A DNA stretch of 64,000 bases from Pyrobaculum sp. WP30 (GTDB taxonomy: Archaea; Thermoproteota; Thermoprotei; Thermoproteales; Thermoproteaceae). Positions 17,659 through 25,795 of this stretch are shown here, piece by piece. The translations under genes were made by a program, and so were the position numbers. The number at the start of each line of letters is the position of its first letter. The first letter of the stretch is position 1. The stretch is from NCBI GenBank assembly GCA_001189275.1, contig CP012158.1, forward strand, positions 1,259,704 to 1,323,703. The letters are read 5' to 3'. The notes under the pieces are model-generated. The model did no database searches. It was not told where the DNA came from and saw only the letters and a program-made list of their open reading frames with translations.

Positions 17659-18219
17659 CTATTTAAAACTTAGCCTTCTAAACACAGCGAAGCCTCTGTA
17701 GAGAGCCGCCGCGCTCACCAACGCCGTGTATAGATAGAGAAGAGGCGAGACAAGGAGGGGAAAGGCGGAGGCCGCGACTGCAACCAGGAAAAGGTAGGCA
17801 ACCCTCTCGCCGCGTTCCATAAACCCGACGCCCCTAACCTCTACGCCGAGCGCCTCCCCTCTGCACCGTGCGTAGCTTATCGCGTAGGTCCCCACCAAAG
17901 CGACGTAGGTCACCAACGGATCCACGCGTCCCCAGAAGTAGGCTAAATACGCGGCGTCGGAATATCTGTCAAGGAACGAGTCCAGAAAAGCCCCCCCTCT
18001 GGAGGCTACGCCTCTGCCTCTGGCTACTGCGCCGTCTAGCCCGTCTAGCAGACCAGAGACCAATATGAATAGCCACGGCGGGAAGCCGTAGATCAGCACC
18101 AGAGGCACGCCGCCCCAAGCGACTAGCCCAGACGCCAACGTGAGCAGGTTTGGGCTCAGGGGGATGCGTCTCCCTACCCTGTCCAAGTTCACAACCCTCC
18201 TCAGCTTCTCGGAAACCAC
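17659..18219 (-). CDS. CDP-alcohol phosphatidyltransferase (archaetidylinositol phosphate synthase-like)
   Basis: 186 residues with four to six membrane segments. The family signature is complete: DGLDGAVARG followed by G-x3-D-x3-D in RGGAFLDSFLDRYSD near 60-80, the Mg2+ and CDP-binding helix pair. Members transfer a lipid-diphosphate-cytidine head; in archaea the short forms usually make archaetidylinositol phosphate from CDP-archaeol at the membrane. The exact alcohol acceptor is inferred from size class only. Confidence 0.85.
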   Translation of the reverse strand: MVSEKLRRVVNLDRVGRRIPLSPNLLTLASGLVAWGGVPLVLIYGFPPWLFILVSGLLDGLDGAVARGRGVASRGGAFLDSFLDRYSDAAYLAYFWGRVDPLVTYVALVGTYAISYARCRGEALGVEVRGVGFMERGERVAYLFLVAVAASAFPLLVSPLLYLYTALVSAAALYRGFAVFRRLSFK

Positions 18220-18238
18220 TGACGATTATACCCGTTAA

Positions 18239-18718
18239 TTAAGATAGCCTCTTAAGCACATACGCCACATACGCCGCGGCTTGCCAAGACATATACGGCA
18301 ACGGCCCAAGCGAGATCCACACGGCGCGTCTAGACAGAAGCTCCTCGTCCTCCGGCGAAAGGCCGTCGTGGTCGCCGAAGATAAACAAGCCGCCGCCCTC
18401 CAGACGCACATCTGAGATGTCTCTACCGCTTTCATGTAGATAGTACACATGTCTGTACCTGGCCAAGATGGCGCGTAAATCGGCCTTAAACGACTCCTGC
18501 GTTAGGAGCCAAGAGGCAACCACGCGCGCCCGGCCGGAGGGCACGGACGTTATGCGGTATGTCGTCCCTTCGCACAGCATTACATACACCTCGCTCACGC
18601 CGCCGCGGAGAGACTCCACTACAAAATCCACAAGGACGTCGAACCTGCTCTTGACTAGGCTATTGACGTCAATAGACCAAGGACACGCGACGTCGCTTTT
18701 TATCAAAAAAGCACTCAA
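18239..18718 (-). CDS. trmY: tRNA pseudouridine-54 N1-methyltransferase (TrmY-like SPOUT)
   Basis: I choose the TTG at 18718, which overlaps the stop of rps26e (ATTGA arrangement), giving 159 residues; an in-frame ATG at 18796 lies deep inside the ribosomal gene. The SPOUT trefoil-knot motifs are at the C-terminus: GGLFIFGDHDGLSPEDEELL and WISLGPLPYMSWQAAAY, matching the AdoMet loop of TrmY, which makes m1-pseudouridine at T-loop position 54 in archaeal tRNAs. Coupling to a ribosomal protein gene fits a translation role. Confidence 0.78.
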   Translation of the reverse strand: MSAFLIKSDVACPWSIDVNSLVKSRFDVLVDFVVESLRGGVSEVYVMLCEGTTYRITSVPSGRARVVASWLLTQESFKADLRAILARYRHVYYLHESGRDISDVRLEGGGLFIFGDHDGLSPEDEELLSRRAVWISLGPLPYMSWQAAAYVAYVLKRLS

Positions 18719-19011
18719 ATGACTTGTTGAAGCGGCACCCTCTTCTTCCGCTCCTCCCTGGGACGCACCTTGATTATGCCGAAGAACACGGCGCAATTAA
18801 TGCAGTAGCGCTTAGTTACCAAGTACCGCGATATGATGACACCCTGCTTCTCAAGCTCTCTGGCCAAGTCAGGCGGCACGGGGGAGTAGGGGACGGTCAA
18901 CCTCACCGACTTAGACCTCGGCGTTACCTTTCCACAGTTATCGCAATATACATACGGCTCTCGTCCCTTGCCGCCCTTCTTACGGCCTCTGTTTTTGCGC
19001 TTTTTCGGCAC
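18715..19011 (-). CDS. rps26e: 30S ribosomal protein S26e
   Basis: The frame opens further upstream, but the real start is the GTG at 19011, giving VPKKRKNRGRKKGG, the usual basic S26e N-terminus, and 98 residues. A zinc ribbon is formed by YCDNCGK near 28 and RYCINCAVFF near 75; the segment PRSKSVRL is the conserved S26e core. Found in archaea of the TACK group and eukaryotes near the mRNA exit channel. It follows proS on the same strand. Confidence 0.9.
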   Translation of the reverse strand: MPKKRKNRGRKKGGKGREPYVYCDNCGKVTPRSKSVRLTVPYSPVPPDLARELEKQGVIISRYLVTKRYCINCAVFFGIIKVRPREERKKRVPLQQVI

Positions 19012-19048
19012 AACCCCTTTATTAGAACGGTTTTTAAATTTTTCTTGT

Positions 19049-20515
19049 TCAATAGCGTTGAGACAGCCTAAGCCAATTCTCGGCGCGTTTCTCTCTACAC
19101 GCCAAGTCGCGCAGGTCGTATCCGCCCACCGACGCGTCTTCATCCAGGGGGATACCTAAGCTCTCCGCGCCTATGAGCTCTTGGATCTTGACGCCACACT
19201 CGTTGTCGCCGCTCCACGGCACCTCTACCACCTTCCCGCTGTTGATGGCGTTTTTCGCGGCCTCCACGTCCACCACCTGCACAATTCTGTTTTTCAGCTC
19301 GTCCCAGGCCCTCCTCCGCAGGCTATCTCCCACAGCCCTCATCAAGGCCCCCACGGCGTCTACAAGCTCGTCGAGTTTTACGGCGTATTTCTCGAGGGTG
19401 TCTCTACGCGTGACGACCACCTGCCTCTTCTCAACGTCGCGCTTCCCTATCTCCACCCTGAGGGGCACGCCCTTGAGCTCCCAGTAGTAGAACTTCCAGC
19501 CCGGGGTCTTGTCTCTTCTGTCATCGACATAGACGCGGATGCCGGCGCCCGTGAGCGCCTTCGCCGCCTCCTCCACCGTAGGCATTATCGTAGGCAGCTC
19601 CTCCTCGCCGTAGAATATCGGCACAACAACCGCCTGTATCGGGGCCAGATTAGGCGGCAACGTGGTGCCTGCGTCGTCGCCGTGTGTGATGAGCATGGCG
19701 GCGATGCTCCTCTCCGATATGCCGTAGGACGTGGTGTGGGCAAGCTTCCTAACGCCGTCGGCGTCTAGATACTCCAACTCGAAAACACGCGTGAAGTTAG
19801 TCCCCAGGTAGTGTACCGTGCCTATCTGCAACGTCCTGCCGTCGGGAAGGACCGTGTCGAAGGCAATTGTGTACTCAGCCCCGGCGAACTTGTCCCAGTC
19901 GGGCCGCTTATTTATCATATACGCCAGACACATCTCGTCAAAAATCCGCCTGTATATCTCCACGGCCTCGCGCACCTGTCTCTCGGCGTCTTCCTTATCT
20001 ACGTGTACTGTATGCGCCTCTTTAAACATGCTGATCTCCCTCAGCCGGATCATGGGATGCGTCATCTTAGTCTCCGCCCTAAATACGCTGACGATTTGAT
20101 ACAGCCTAAGCGGGAGGTCCTTGTAGTCCTGCACCCACAGCTTAACCATGGGCATTATGGCTGTTTCCGACGTGGGCCTCAGCACAAGCCTCTCGCCGGC
20201 CTCGCCGCCTTTAGAGACCCAAAACACCTCCTTCTCGAAACCCCGTATGTGTTGCGATTCCTTACCGAAAAACTCGTAGGGGATAAACACGGGAAACAAC
20301 ACCTCCTCGTGACCAGTCTCGTCGTGGAGACGACGGATTAAATTCTCTACATTTCGCCGAAGCTTCATGCCGTAGGGCCGCCACACGTACGCGCCCTTTA
20401 CGGGGTAACGCACGTCGTAGAGCTCCGCCTCGCGCAGAAGCCAGTGAAACCACTCCATCAAGTTCTCCCCAAGCTTCTCCCTGCGGTGAGGCCTCGCCTC
20501 TCTGATAAGCTCCAT
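19049..20515 (-). CDS. proS: Prolyl-tRNA synthetase
   Basis: 488 residues, ATG start, the archaeal/eukaryotic-type ProRS length. Class II motifs: motif 2 around [20 protein letters not shown] near 145-165 and motif 3 in [15 protein letters not shown] near 270, followed by the anticodon-binding domain ([20 protein letters not shown]) and a C-terminal zinc-binding-like domain with Cys in NECGVKI and LACREK ending in RY, as in this subclass. It charges tRNA-Pro. Downstream rps26e and trmY lie on the same strand. Confidence 0.95.
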   Translation of the reverse strand: MELIREARPHRREKLGENLMEWFHWLLREAELYDVRYPVKGAYVWRPYGMKLRRNVENLIRRLHDETGHEEVLFPVFIPYEFFGKESQHIRGFEKEVFWVSKGGEAGERLVLRPTSETAIMPMVKLWVQDYKDLPLRLYQIVSVFRAETKMTHPMIRLREISMFKEAHTVHVDKEDAERQVREAVEIYRRIFDEMCLAYMINKRPDWDKFAGAEYTIAFDTVLPDGRTLQIGTVHYLGTNFTRVFELEYLDADGVRKLAHTTSYGISERSIAAMLITHGDDAGTTLPPNLAPIQAVVVPIFYGEEELPTIMPTVEEAAKALTGAGIRVYVDDRRDKTPGWKFYYWELKGVPLRVEIGKRDVEKRQVVVTRRDTLEKYAVKLDELVDAVGALMRAVGDSLRRRAWDELKNRIVQVVDVEAAKNAINSGKVVEVPWSGDNECGVKIQELIGAESLGIPLDEDASVGGYDLRDLACREKRAENWLRLSQRY

Positions 20516-20544
20516 GCCGCTACCTTAAGAAATCTAAATAAAAA

Positions 20545-21309
20545 TTATCCCCGCCTAGCCGACAGGAGCCAGCCGGTGTGCACCACGTCGAAAGTCTCCG
20601 GCCTCAGCTCGCCCGCCACCGGCTTCCAACGGCGCAGAAACACCTCATAAATAGAGACGTCGTAGAAACCAGCCCTTTTCAGCCCCTCTACGCTCTTGCT
20701 CATGTGTTCAACCGTAGTCGAGAAGATCACGACAGCGCCCCCCGGCTTCAACACCTCCACGGCGTGGTCCAGAGCGTTCCAGGGGTCGCCCATGTCCAGG
20801 ACAACTGCGTCAACCCGCACCGAGCCGAAGCCAAACTTCACAACATCTCTCAACTGAAGATCTACGTAGTCCATAAGGCCTACGTTTTTAATGTTCCTCA
20901 CGGCGATGCGCAGATGTTCAGCCCTCTTTTCAAAACTGTAGACAAGCCCCCAAGGCCTCACGTACCAAGCCAAGACGGCTGTTAAGAACCCCGAGCCCGT
21001 CCCCGCCTCAGCAACCACCGAGCCGGGGCCCACCGCCGCGGCCTTGACTATGTAAACGGCGTCTTTGGGATATATGGCCTGGGCCCCCAGGCGGAACCTG
21101 TGCTCAATAACATCAAACACGGAGGCAGGCACTGCCCTAAACCTCACGCCAATCGACGAAACCACCGAGGCCCCATGCGGCGTCCCAACCAAGGCGTCGG
21201 TGTCTACATACCCCCTAATAGTCTGAACACTCCCCTGGCCCGCCCTCACCACGGCCTTATACCCCCCACGCTCTTCAATTAACAAAACCCAGTCCCCACG
21301 CCTAAACAC
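20545..21309 (-). CDS. trmI: tRNA (adenine-57/58-N1)-methyltransferase TrmI
   Basis: 254 residues, GTG start. An N-terminal beta barrel (FRRGDWVLLIEERGGYK) precedes the AdoMet Rossmann domain with EAGTGSGFLTAVLAW near 95, VYSFEKRAEHL and VVLDMGDPW near 165, the active-site DMGDPW being diagnostic of the m1A family. Archaeal TrmI methylates A57 and A58 in the T loop and supports tRNA thermostability. It lies 29 bases upstream of proS, so tRNA modification and charging genes are clustered. Confidence 0.9.
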   Translation of the reverse strand: MFRRGDWVLLIEERGGYKAVVRAGQGSVQTIRGYVDTDALVGTPHGASVVSSIGVRFRAVPASVFDVIEHRFRLGAQAIYPKDAVYIVKAAAVGPGSVVAEAGTGSGFLTAVLAWYVRPWGLVYSFEKRAEHLRIAVRNIKNVGLMDYVDLQLRDVVKFGFGSVRVDAVVLDMGDPWNALDHAVEVLKPGGAVVIFSTTVEHMSKSVEGLKRAGFYDVSIYEVFLRRWKPVAGELRPETFDVVHTGWLLSARRG

Positions 21310-21329
21310 GAGGGTGGCTTCAACCCTAT

Positions 21330-21818
21330 TTAAAACCTAGCCGCCACGTACCACCTCCGGAAGTATTTCATAACTGCGGCGACGTCTCTATCCCTCCTAG
21401 TTACAACCGCCCGGTAGCTGGTTAACAACACGTCGCCCTCCTCAAACCCGGCGGCCGAGGCGGAAATCGCCAGCGGCATAACCACGTCAGACATCACCTT
21501 ATACAGAGGCTCCCTCCCCCTAGTCTTCAGCACCAGACACAGCCTGTAGAGCTCCGGCAACACGTCAGAAAGCAACTCACACCTAGGAACACCCCCAAGC
21601 CGCATCCCCAACATGGAATTCGCCAACACGTCGGGCACATCCCCCCCGATCCTTACAGCTAGGTAAGACACCATCTCCGGCGTAACCACCCTAGCAAGCC
21701 GAAGCCTGAGGAGACTCCGCGGCGGCAGGATCGAAGTGCCGACAATGGCTAAGTAGGCAAACTCCGCAGCAAGCCCCCACAACACCCACCTCACCTTGCT
21801 GTCCAACGCAGACAACAC
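21330..21818 (-). CDS. Hypothetical protein, 162 residues
   Basis: GTG start. An N-terminal hydrophobic helix (WVLWGLAAEFAYLAIVG) is followed by a helical body with two cysteines (PRCELLSDVL, YRLCLVLK) and a basic C-terminus (VTRRDRDVAAVMKYFRRWYV). It may be membrane-associated through the first helix. It is 20 bases upstream of trmI on the same strand. No family recognised. Confidence 0.6.
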   Translation of the reverse strand: MLSALDSKVRWVLWGLAAEFAYLAIVGTSILPPRSLLRLRLARVVTPEMVSYLAVRIGGDVPDVLANSMLGMRLGGVPRCELLSDVLPELYRLCLVLKTRGREPLYKVMSDVVMPLAISASAAGFEEGDVLLTSYRAVVTRRDRDVAAVMKYFRRWYVAARF

Positions 21819-21948
21819 GACGAAGAGAGATAAACCCCATAAATAGCCGACATGTAGCGCAGAAGGCGTAAACGCCGCTCAAAAAACTTAAAAACAGCCA
21901 CATTAAAACTACGCAAGGGCCCGTAGCTCAGTCAGGATAGAGCGGCGG

Positions 21949-21973
21949 AGGACCCAGCCTCCGGTCCGCCGTG
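21949..21973 (+). other. Intron 1 of tRNA-Arg(CCU), position 30/31
   Basis: 25 nt whose removal makes the anticodon arm. GGCGGA just before/at the 5' edge pairs with TCCGCC inside the intron, giving a helix compatible with a relaxed bulge-helix-bulge splice site. Confidence 0.65.
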
Positions 21974-21999
21974 CCTCCTAAGCCGTAGGTCGTGGGTTC

Positions 22000-22018
22000 A
22001 CGGCGAGAGCCGGCCTAC
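22000..22018 (+). other. Intron 2 of tRNA-Arg(CCU), T-loop position 56/57
   Basis: 19 nt separating TTC from GAAT of the T loop. CGTAGG in the variable region upstream can pair with CCTACG at the 3' edge, a plausible bulge-helix-bulge partner. Confidence 0.65.
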
Positions 22019-22070
22019 GAATCCCACCGGGCCCGCCAGTTTTTATCAAAGCCCCAACGGCGTACTTCGG

Positions 22071-22274
22071 TTACGTGGCCGCTGGCTCTCCGTGCGGCCT
22101 TTTGAGGCGGGGGTATGTTTTTAGGAGGATGTAGTGGGCTAGTAGCGCCGTCGACACGGCGACGAGGACGTTAATCCAGAGGATTTGAGGCAGAGGGCTG
22201 GAGAGGGGTGCTGGCGTGGTTGTTGCGCCGGCGGAGGCGGCGGTGGATGTGTAGGTTGGATTTGCTGGCTGGGG
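22071..22274 (-). other. In-frame open extension after the bud32 stop encoding a Ser/Thr/Pro linker and a membrane helix
   Basis: Directly after the bud32 TAG the same frame stays open for 67 codons to a TAA at 22071-22073. It encodes a Pro/Ala/Thr/Ser-rich stretch (TSTAASAGATTTPAPLSS), a hydrophobic helix (ILWINVLVAVSTALLAHYIL) and a basic end (KTYPRLKRP). There is no ATG, GTG or TTG before the helix (the only GTG is inside it). It looks like the C-terminal anchor of a surface protein. It could be a gene remnant, a readthrough extension, or start at a non-standard codon. No other gene occupies 22039-22274. Confidence 0.4.
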
Positions 22275-22904
22275 CTATGTTCGTTCTGCGTAGCGGCCTG
22301 ATGCTCTTATTTTCGCCACTTCTTTTTCCACGGCGTTTGCCCTTTGGCCCATTTCTTCCCTGTAGCCTGTCCAGAAGAGGTTTCTCAGCTTCTCGGCTTT
22401 GTCCCCGTAGAGGTCCAGCGTCCTCAGCAGGACGTTTACGTCTCTTGCCATTAATATGGCTGTCCTGCGGGTCCACCCCCGCCGTATGTCGCCCAGTCCG
22501 AAGTCTATGAAGTGGAGGTCTCCCCGCGACAGTATGATGTTTGTGGGGGCTAGGTCTCCGTGTATCAGCCCGGCGCGGTGCATCCTGCCCACCAACATGC
22601 CCACGTCTCTCAGGTGGCTGTAGTCGCCGCGGTTGAGCAACTCGCGTAGGTTTTCTCCGGCTACGTACTCCATTATTATTACGGTTTTTTCGGGGTCGAA
22701 GAAGTACACGGCGGGCGTCTTGACGCCTATTGTGTGGGCCATGTACATATTCCGCACCTCGTTTATGGTCCTCCGCCTCCTTATCTGGTAGTCCAGGGCG
22801 GGGTCTCGGTATCTCTTCGGCTTGCGCCACTTCAAAACTGCCCTCATCCCGAACCAATCTACGACGTATATCTCGGCCTCTGCGCCCTTGGCCAGGAGGT
22901 CCAC
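22275..22904 (-). CDS. bud32: KEOPS kinase/ATPase Bud32
   Basis: 209 residues, GTG start. Small atypical kinase: GAEAEIYVVDW glycine loop, VLKWRKPKRYRDP with the catalytic Lys, EYVAGENLREL hinge, HGDLAPTNIIL catalytic loop near 130 and IDFGLGDI metal-binding DFG. The C-terminus IRASGRYAERT resembles the Arg-rich Bud32 tail and is full length. Bud32 activates Kae1 in the KEOPS complex that makes t6A37 in tRNA. Kae1 is not fused and not in the window; a Pcc1-like gene is at 27356. Divergent from the radical SAM gene at 22947. See the extension entry for the open frame behind the stop. Confidence 0.92.
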   Translation of the reverse strand: MDLLAKGAEAEIYVVDWFGMRAVLKWRKPKRYRDPALDYQIRRRRTINEVRNMYMAHTIGVKTPAVYFFDPEKTVIIMEYVAGENLRELLNRGDYSHLRDVGMLVGRMHRAGLIHGDLAPTNIILSRGDLHFIDFGLGDIRRGWTRRTAILMARDVNVLLRTLDLYGDKAEKLRNLFWTGYREEMGQRANAVEKEVAKIRASGRYAERT

Positions 22905-22946
22905 GGCGCCTCCTAAAAAGGTATTAAAAATACGTGTAGGAGGTAC

Positions 22947-24068
22947 GTGTACTGGGAGCTCTACAGGCCAGATGCGGTGGTGGTCTGGGAAAGCCCCGTA
23001 GTGAGGGAGAGGTTGCGTTGGTACTACTCAGTTATGCGCGGCTCGGCGCCGGCGAAGTTCCACATAGCCGCGAGGATGGAGGCGCCGCCGGATTACGCCT
23101 CGATGGGCGACGAAGAGCTGTGGAGGCTTCACGAGAGGCTAGGCGAAGTCTTCGACGATGAGTGGCGCCGCCAGAAGGAGAAGCCAGACGTAAGCCTAGT
23201 CAAGAAGGAGTTGCCGAGGGTCTCTTTCCTCGACGTGAAGATAGAACTAGGCAGGCGTCAACTTAGGCGTTGTATGCTTTGCGAGAGGCAGTGCGGCGTA
23301 GACAGGACGACGAGGAGGGGGGCTTGCCTCCTGGACCACAAGCCGCGGGTGGCAAGCTTCTTCCACCACCTAGGAGAAGAGGCGCCCTTGGTCCCCTCCG
23401 GCACTGTGTTTTTCTCTGGCTGCAACTTCCGCTGTGTTTACTGCCAAAACTGGGATATTTCACAGCATCCCGAAGCTGGCGTAGAGACGACGTCCCAGGC
23501 GCTCGCCGCAATACAGATCAGGCTAAGAGAAGAGGGGGCGCGCAACATAAATTGGGTAGGGGGCGAGCCGACCCCCAATATCCCGCACATACTTGAGTCG
23601 TTGAAGATACTAGCCGCGAGGGGTGTCAACGTGCCTCAGCTGTGGAACTCCAACATGTACCTAACGCCGGGGGGCCTCTCTCTGATTCTTCACGTCATTG
23701 ACATTTGGTTGCCAGACTTTAAATACGGCAACGACAAATGTGCTTTGAAGTACTCGGTGGCGCCGCGGTATTGGGAGGTTACGACGCGGAACTTCTCGGT
23801 TATATGTAGCAGGGGCGAGGACATAATCGTGCGGCATCTGGTGTTGCCGGGGCATGTGGAGTGTTGCACAAAGCCGGTCTTGAGGTGGCTTGCGGAGAAC
23901 TGCCGACATGTCTTGGTGAACGTGATGGATCAGTACAGACCCGACCACCTCGTCCCGAAGATGGATAGGTATAGGGAGATCAGGCGGAGGGTCTCAGAGG
24001 GGGAGATGGAGGAGGCCTATAGATACGCCGACGAGCTCGGTTTGGCGTGGAGAGAGGTTACCAACTGA
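22947..24068 (+). CDS. Radical SAM protein, pyruvate-formate-lyase-activase-like
   Basis: 373 residues, GTG start with TATTAAAAAT about 21 nt upstream. Residues 108-130 carry a Cys-rich insert (CMLCERQCGVD, GACLL), then FFSGCNFRCVYCQNWDIS near 155, the C-x3-C-x2-C cluster motif. NWVGGEPTPN is the GGE motif for AdoMet binding. This is the archaeal family related to PflA and AmmeMemoRadiSam proteins; substrate unknown. The stop codon is immediately followed by the IS-end-like hairpin. Confidence 0.82.
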   Translation: MYWELYRPDAVVVWESPVVRERLRWYYSVMRGSAPAKFHIAARMEAPPDYASMGDEELWRLHERLGEVFDDEWRRQKEKPDVSLVKKELPRVSFLDVKIELGRRQLRRCMLCERQCGVDRTTRRGACLLDHKPRVASFFHHLGEEAPLVPSGTVFFSGCNFRCVYCQNWDISQHPEAGVETTSQALAAIQIRLREEGARNINWVGGEPTPNIPHILESLKILAARGVNVPQLWNSNMYLTPGGLSLILHVIDIWLPDFKYGNDKCALKYSVAPRYWEVTTRNFSVICSRGEDIIVRHLVLPGHVECCTKPVLRWLAENCRHVLVNVMDQYRPDHLVPKMDRYREIRRRVSEGEMEEAYRYADELGLAWREVTN

Positions 24069-24107
24069 CCTCCTCCCCGCCTTAAAGGGCGAGGCTTTCG
24101 ATTATTT
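24069..24107. repeat. Solo IS200/605-like end hairpin
   Basis: Begins CCTCCTCCCCGCC right after the TGA of the radical SAM gene, contains CGCCTTAAAGGGCG and ends GAGGCTTTCGATTATTTG. The first half matches the right end of the TnpB element at 42457 (CCTCCTCCTCGCCC) and the second half matches its left end at 44013 (GAGGCTTTCAATTATCTG), so it looks like both ends joined with nothing between. Lying between convergent genes, it may also act as a terminator. Confidence 0.55.
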
Positions 24108-24111
24108 GTAA

Positions 24112-24999
24112 TTATCTAAGGGTGTATATCCTGATCCCCATTTCGTGCCTTACGTCTATCTTTCCCGTCAGCATGAGGATCGCGGGTATATACGGCGAGT
24201 CCTCGATCCGTCTCCTCGTCTGAGGCTCCTTGAGGGCGGCGCGCCACTCCTCGTGGATCTTCGCCGGCGGGGCAAGCCTAAGCGCTCTTTCTAGTAGCTT
24301 CGCAGTGGTCTTAATGCATCTCCCCTGGGGGCAGTCTTGTCCGCCTGCCACGACCTTTACCCCGTAGTAGACCATTGGTATCGTTATGCCGAGCCCCGTG
24401 TGGGGTTCTCTAAACAGAACCGCGGATCTGTTCCTCCGCCGCGACGCCAGCCGCCAGAGCTGTTGCGAAATTGTGTCAAGGTCGTCAATGCCGAAGACGC
24501 CGCTACGGATTACCCTGTCGGCGACCTCCTCCTCGTCCTCCCCCTTAACCTGTAAGGACCTGAGCTGAACCACTAGGTCGAAGTCGTTGCCGTCTCCGCC
24601 GCCGCCGAGGATCTTGGAGCTTAGGGTCTCTATAGGCTTCCCATTGGTTAGTAGCTTCTCGACTCCTTCTACCTTCGTGCATGTATACACCGAGAGAGAG
24701 GTGGAGTTCCCCGCGACGACGGACCTCACCAGGGGAGGTCCCGCGACCCAGCACTCCTTCTCCCCCACCAGCTTGTATATAGACGTGTGGAGGCGCGGGG
24801 CGTATTTCACCTCCGCTCCGTAGTTGTCCACAGCCTCCAACACCGCGATTTTGTTGAAGACGGGGCCTGAGGTGAGGACCGACAGCTTGGTCTGCCTAGC
24901 CAGGTTGAGTACCCCGAGCCCTCCCAGCGGCGACGAGATCGCCAATATGTGGCGGGGCTTTAGGGTCTCTAGGCACTCTGGAAGAGATGTGCAGAGCAT
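24112..24999 (-). CDS. Hypothetical protein, possible degenerate PLD-like N-terminal domain
   Basis: 295 residues. The N-terminal part shows alternating strands and helices (PRHILAISSPLG, LSVLTSGPV) and RLHTSIYKLVGEKECWVAG followed by GNSTSLSVYTC, which recalls a single HxK...N phospholipase D half-site with weak residues. The C-terminal 150 residues are helical with a Cys pair (GGQDCPQGRCIKTT). It converges on the radical SAM gene with 43 bases between. Function not recognised; the PLD idea is low confidence. Confidence 0.65.
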   Translation of the reverse strand: MLCTSLPECLETLKPRHILAISSPLGGLGVLNLARQTKLSVLTSGPVFNKIAVLEAVDNYGAEVKYAPRLHTSIYKLVGEKECWVAGPPLVRSVVAGNSTSLSVYTCTKVEGVEKLLTNGKPIETLSSKILGGGGDGNDFDLVVQLRSLQVKGEDEEEVADRVIRSGVFGIDDLDTISQQLWRLASRRRNRSAVLFREPHTGLGITIPMVYYGVKVVAGGQDCPQGRCIKTTAKLLERALRLAPPAKIHEEWRAALKEPQTRRRIEDSPYIPAILMLTGKIDVRHEMGIRIYTLR

Positions 25000-25041
25000 G
25001 TCGGTTCCGTACTGGCTGGTATAAAAATAATGCGCGGCGCC

Positions 25042-25206
25042 CTACTTCGCCCCCTTCTTTGCCAGATACTGCGCATATATGGGGCAACCGCTACCGCCGT
25101 TGTTGCAGTACTTCTCCAGCTGTTGCCTCCTCATGCGCCACTCCTCCGGGGGCATCAACACGCATCTAAGGCCGTCTGCGGTTGGGCGGAACATTAGACA
25201 GCGCAC
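25042..25206 (-). CDS. 54-residue four-cysteine protein
   Basis: Too short for default ORF calling. Starting at GTG 25206 gives four cysteines: MRCLMF, LRCVLMPPEEW, KYCNNGG and SGCPIYAQYL; starting at ATG 25194 would lose the first. The C-x9-C / C-x6-C spacing and the PPEEW and CPIY motifs resemble small archaeal Fe-S or zinc proteins with a KYC...CPxY ending. It ends in KKGAK*. Codon bias matches neighbours. It lies in the 223-bp gap between two larger genes and is divergent from the Zn-ribbon gene. Confidence 0.6.
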   Translation of the reverse strand: MRCLMFRPTADGLRCVLMPPEEWRMRRQQLEKYCNNGGSGCPIYAQYLAKKGAK

Positions 25207-25252
25207 TGAACTACTTCACTAAGTGTTTTTATACTTTGGCGTTCCGGTTGCC

Positions 25253-25795
25253 GTGGAGTGCGACGCCGTTGCGGGGTACCTCAAGGAACGCGGTCTAGAG
25301 GCCAAGCGTAGAGGGCTCGATTTTTTGGTCGCCTCCGTGGGGTCTCTGAGGCTGGGCTTCTGGTGCCCGCGGGAGGAGTTCCCCGGTTTCGACGACGTGG
25401 AGGACCTCAAGAAGGTCTTGGGGCTTGATGCGCTGGATGTGTTGGTCGTCGTCTCATACAGGCCGTACGTCTTGGTGGACTACATAAACTCGCTCCTAGA
25501 AAGGGCACACAGGTGGTACGGCGTCAAGCTAGACATAAAGCTCCTAGGCGTAAGCTCAGTCGAGCTGGAGACGGGTCTAGAGGAGGCGCTCGGCCGCGCC
25601 TTGGTGGAGAAGCCTCAAAAGCTTGGCCCAGGCGTCGAGACCGAGTACCGCTGTCCTCAATGTGGAAAAGACGTGCTACGTCTGTATAGGCAGGAGAGGT
25701 TCTTCTCCAAGAAATACCGGGGGAGAGTCGTTGAGAGCATATACGCATGTCCCGCCTGTAGCTTCAAAGCCAGGAGGATTGACCTACTGGACTAA
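25253..25795 (+). CDS. Hypothetical protein with C-terminal zinc ribbon
   Basis: The frame is open from GTG 25223, but GTTTTTATAC at 25224-25233 looks like its TATA box, so the GTG at 25253 (VECDAVAGYL) is the likelier leaderless start, giving 180 residues. The body is alpha/beta with VLVVVSYRPYVLVDYINSL. The C-terminus has paired CPQCGKDVL and YACPACSFK, a four-Cys zinc ribbon with a long insert. Possibly nucleic-acid binding. Its end overlaps the DHH gene by 12 bases. Confidence 0.7.
   Translation: MECDAVAGYLKERGLEAKRRGLDFLVASVGSLRLGFWCPREEFPGFDDVEDLKKVLGLDALDVLVVVSYRPYVLVDYINSLLERAHRWYGVKLDIKLLGVSSVELETGLEEALGRALVEKPQKLGPGVETEYRCPQCGKDVLRLYRQERFFSKKYRGRVVESIYACPACSFKARRIDLLD

Larger units (their letters stand above)
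21917..22038 (+). tRNA. tRNA-Arg(CCU) with two introns
   Basis: The acceptor stem GGGCCCG pairs with CGGGCCC, followed by G and an encoded CCA. D arm GCTC/GAGC and T stem GTGGG/CCCAC are perfect. Removing 21949-21973 restores an anticodon stem GCGGC/GCCGT with loop CTCCTAA, anticodon CCU (Arg), at an intron position between 30 and 31. Removing 22000-22018 restores the T loop TTCGAAT, an intron near 56/57. The spliced RNA is 78 nt with CCA. Intron edges can shift by one base. Multiple non-canonical introns are typical of Thermoproteales tRNAs. Confidence 0.88.

Noticed and set aside
22171..22857. A 228-codon minus-strand frame overlapping bud32
   Set aside because: Same strand as bud32 in a different frame; very Arg/Pro-rich, typical of out-of-frame reading in G+C-rich genes.
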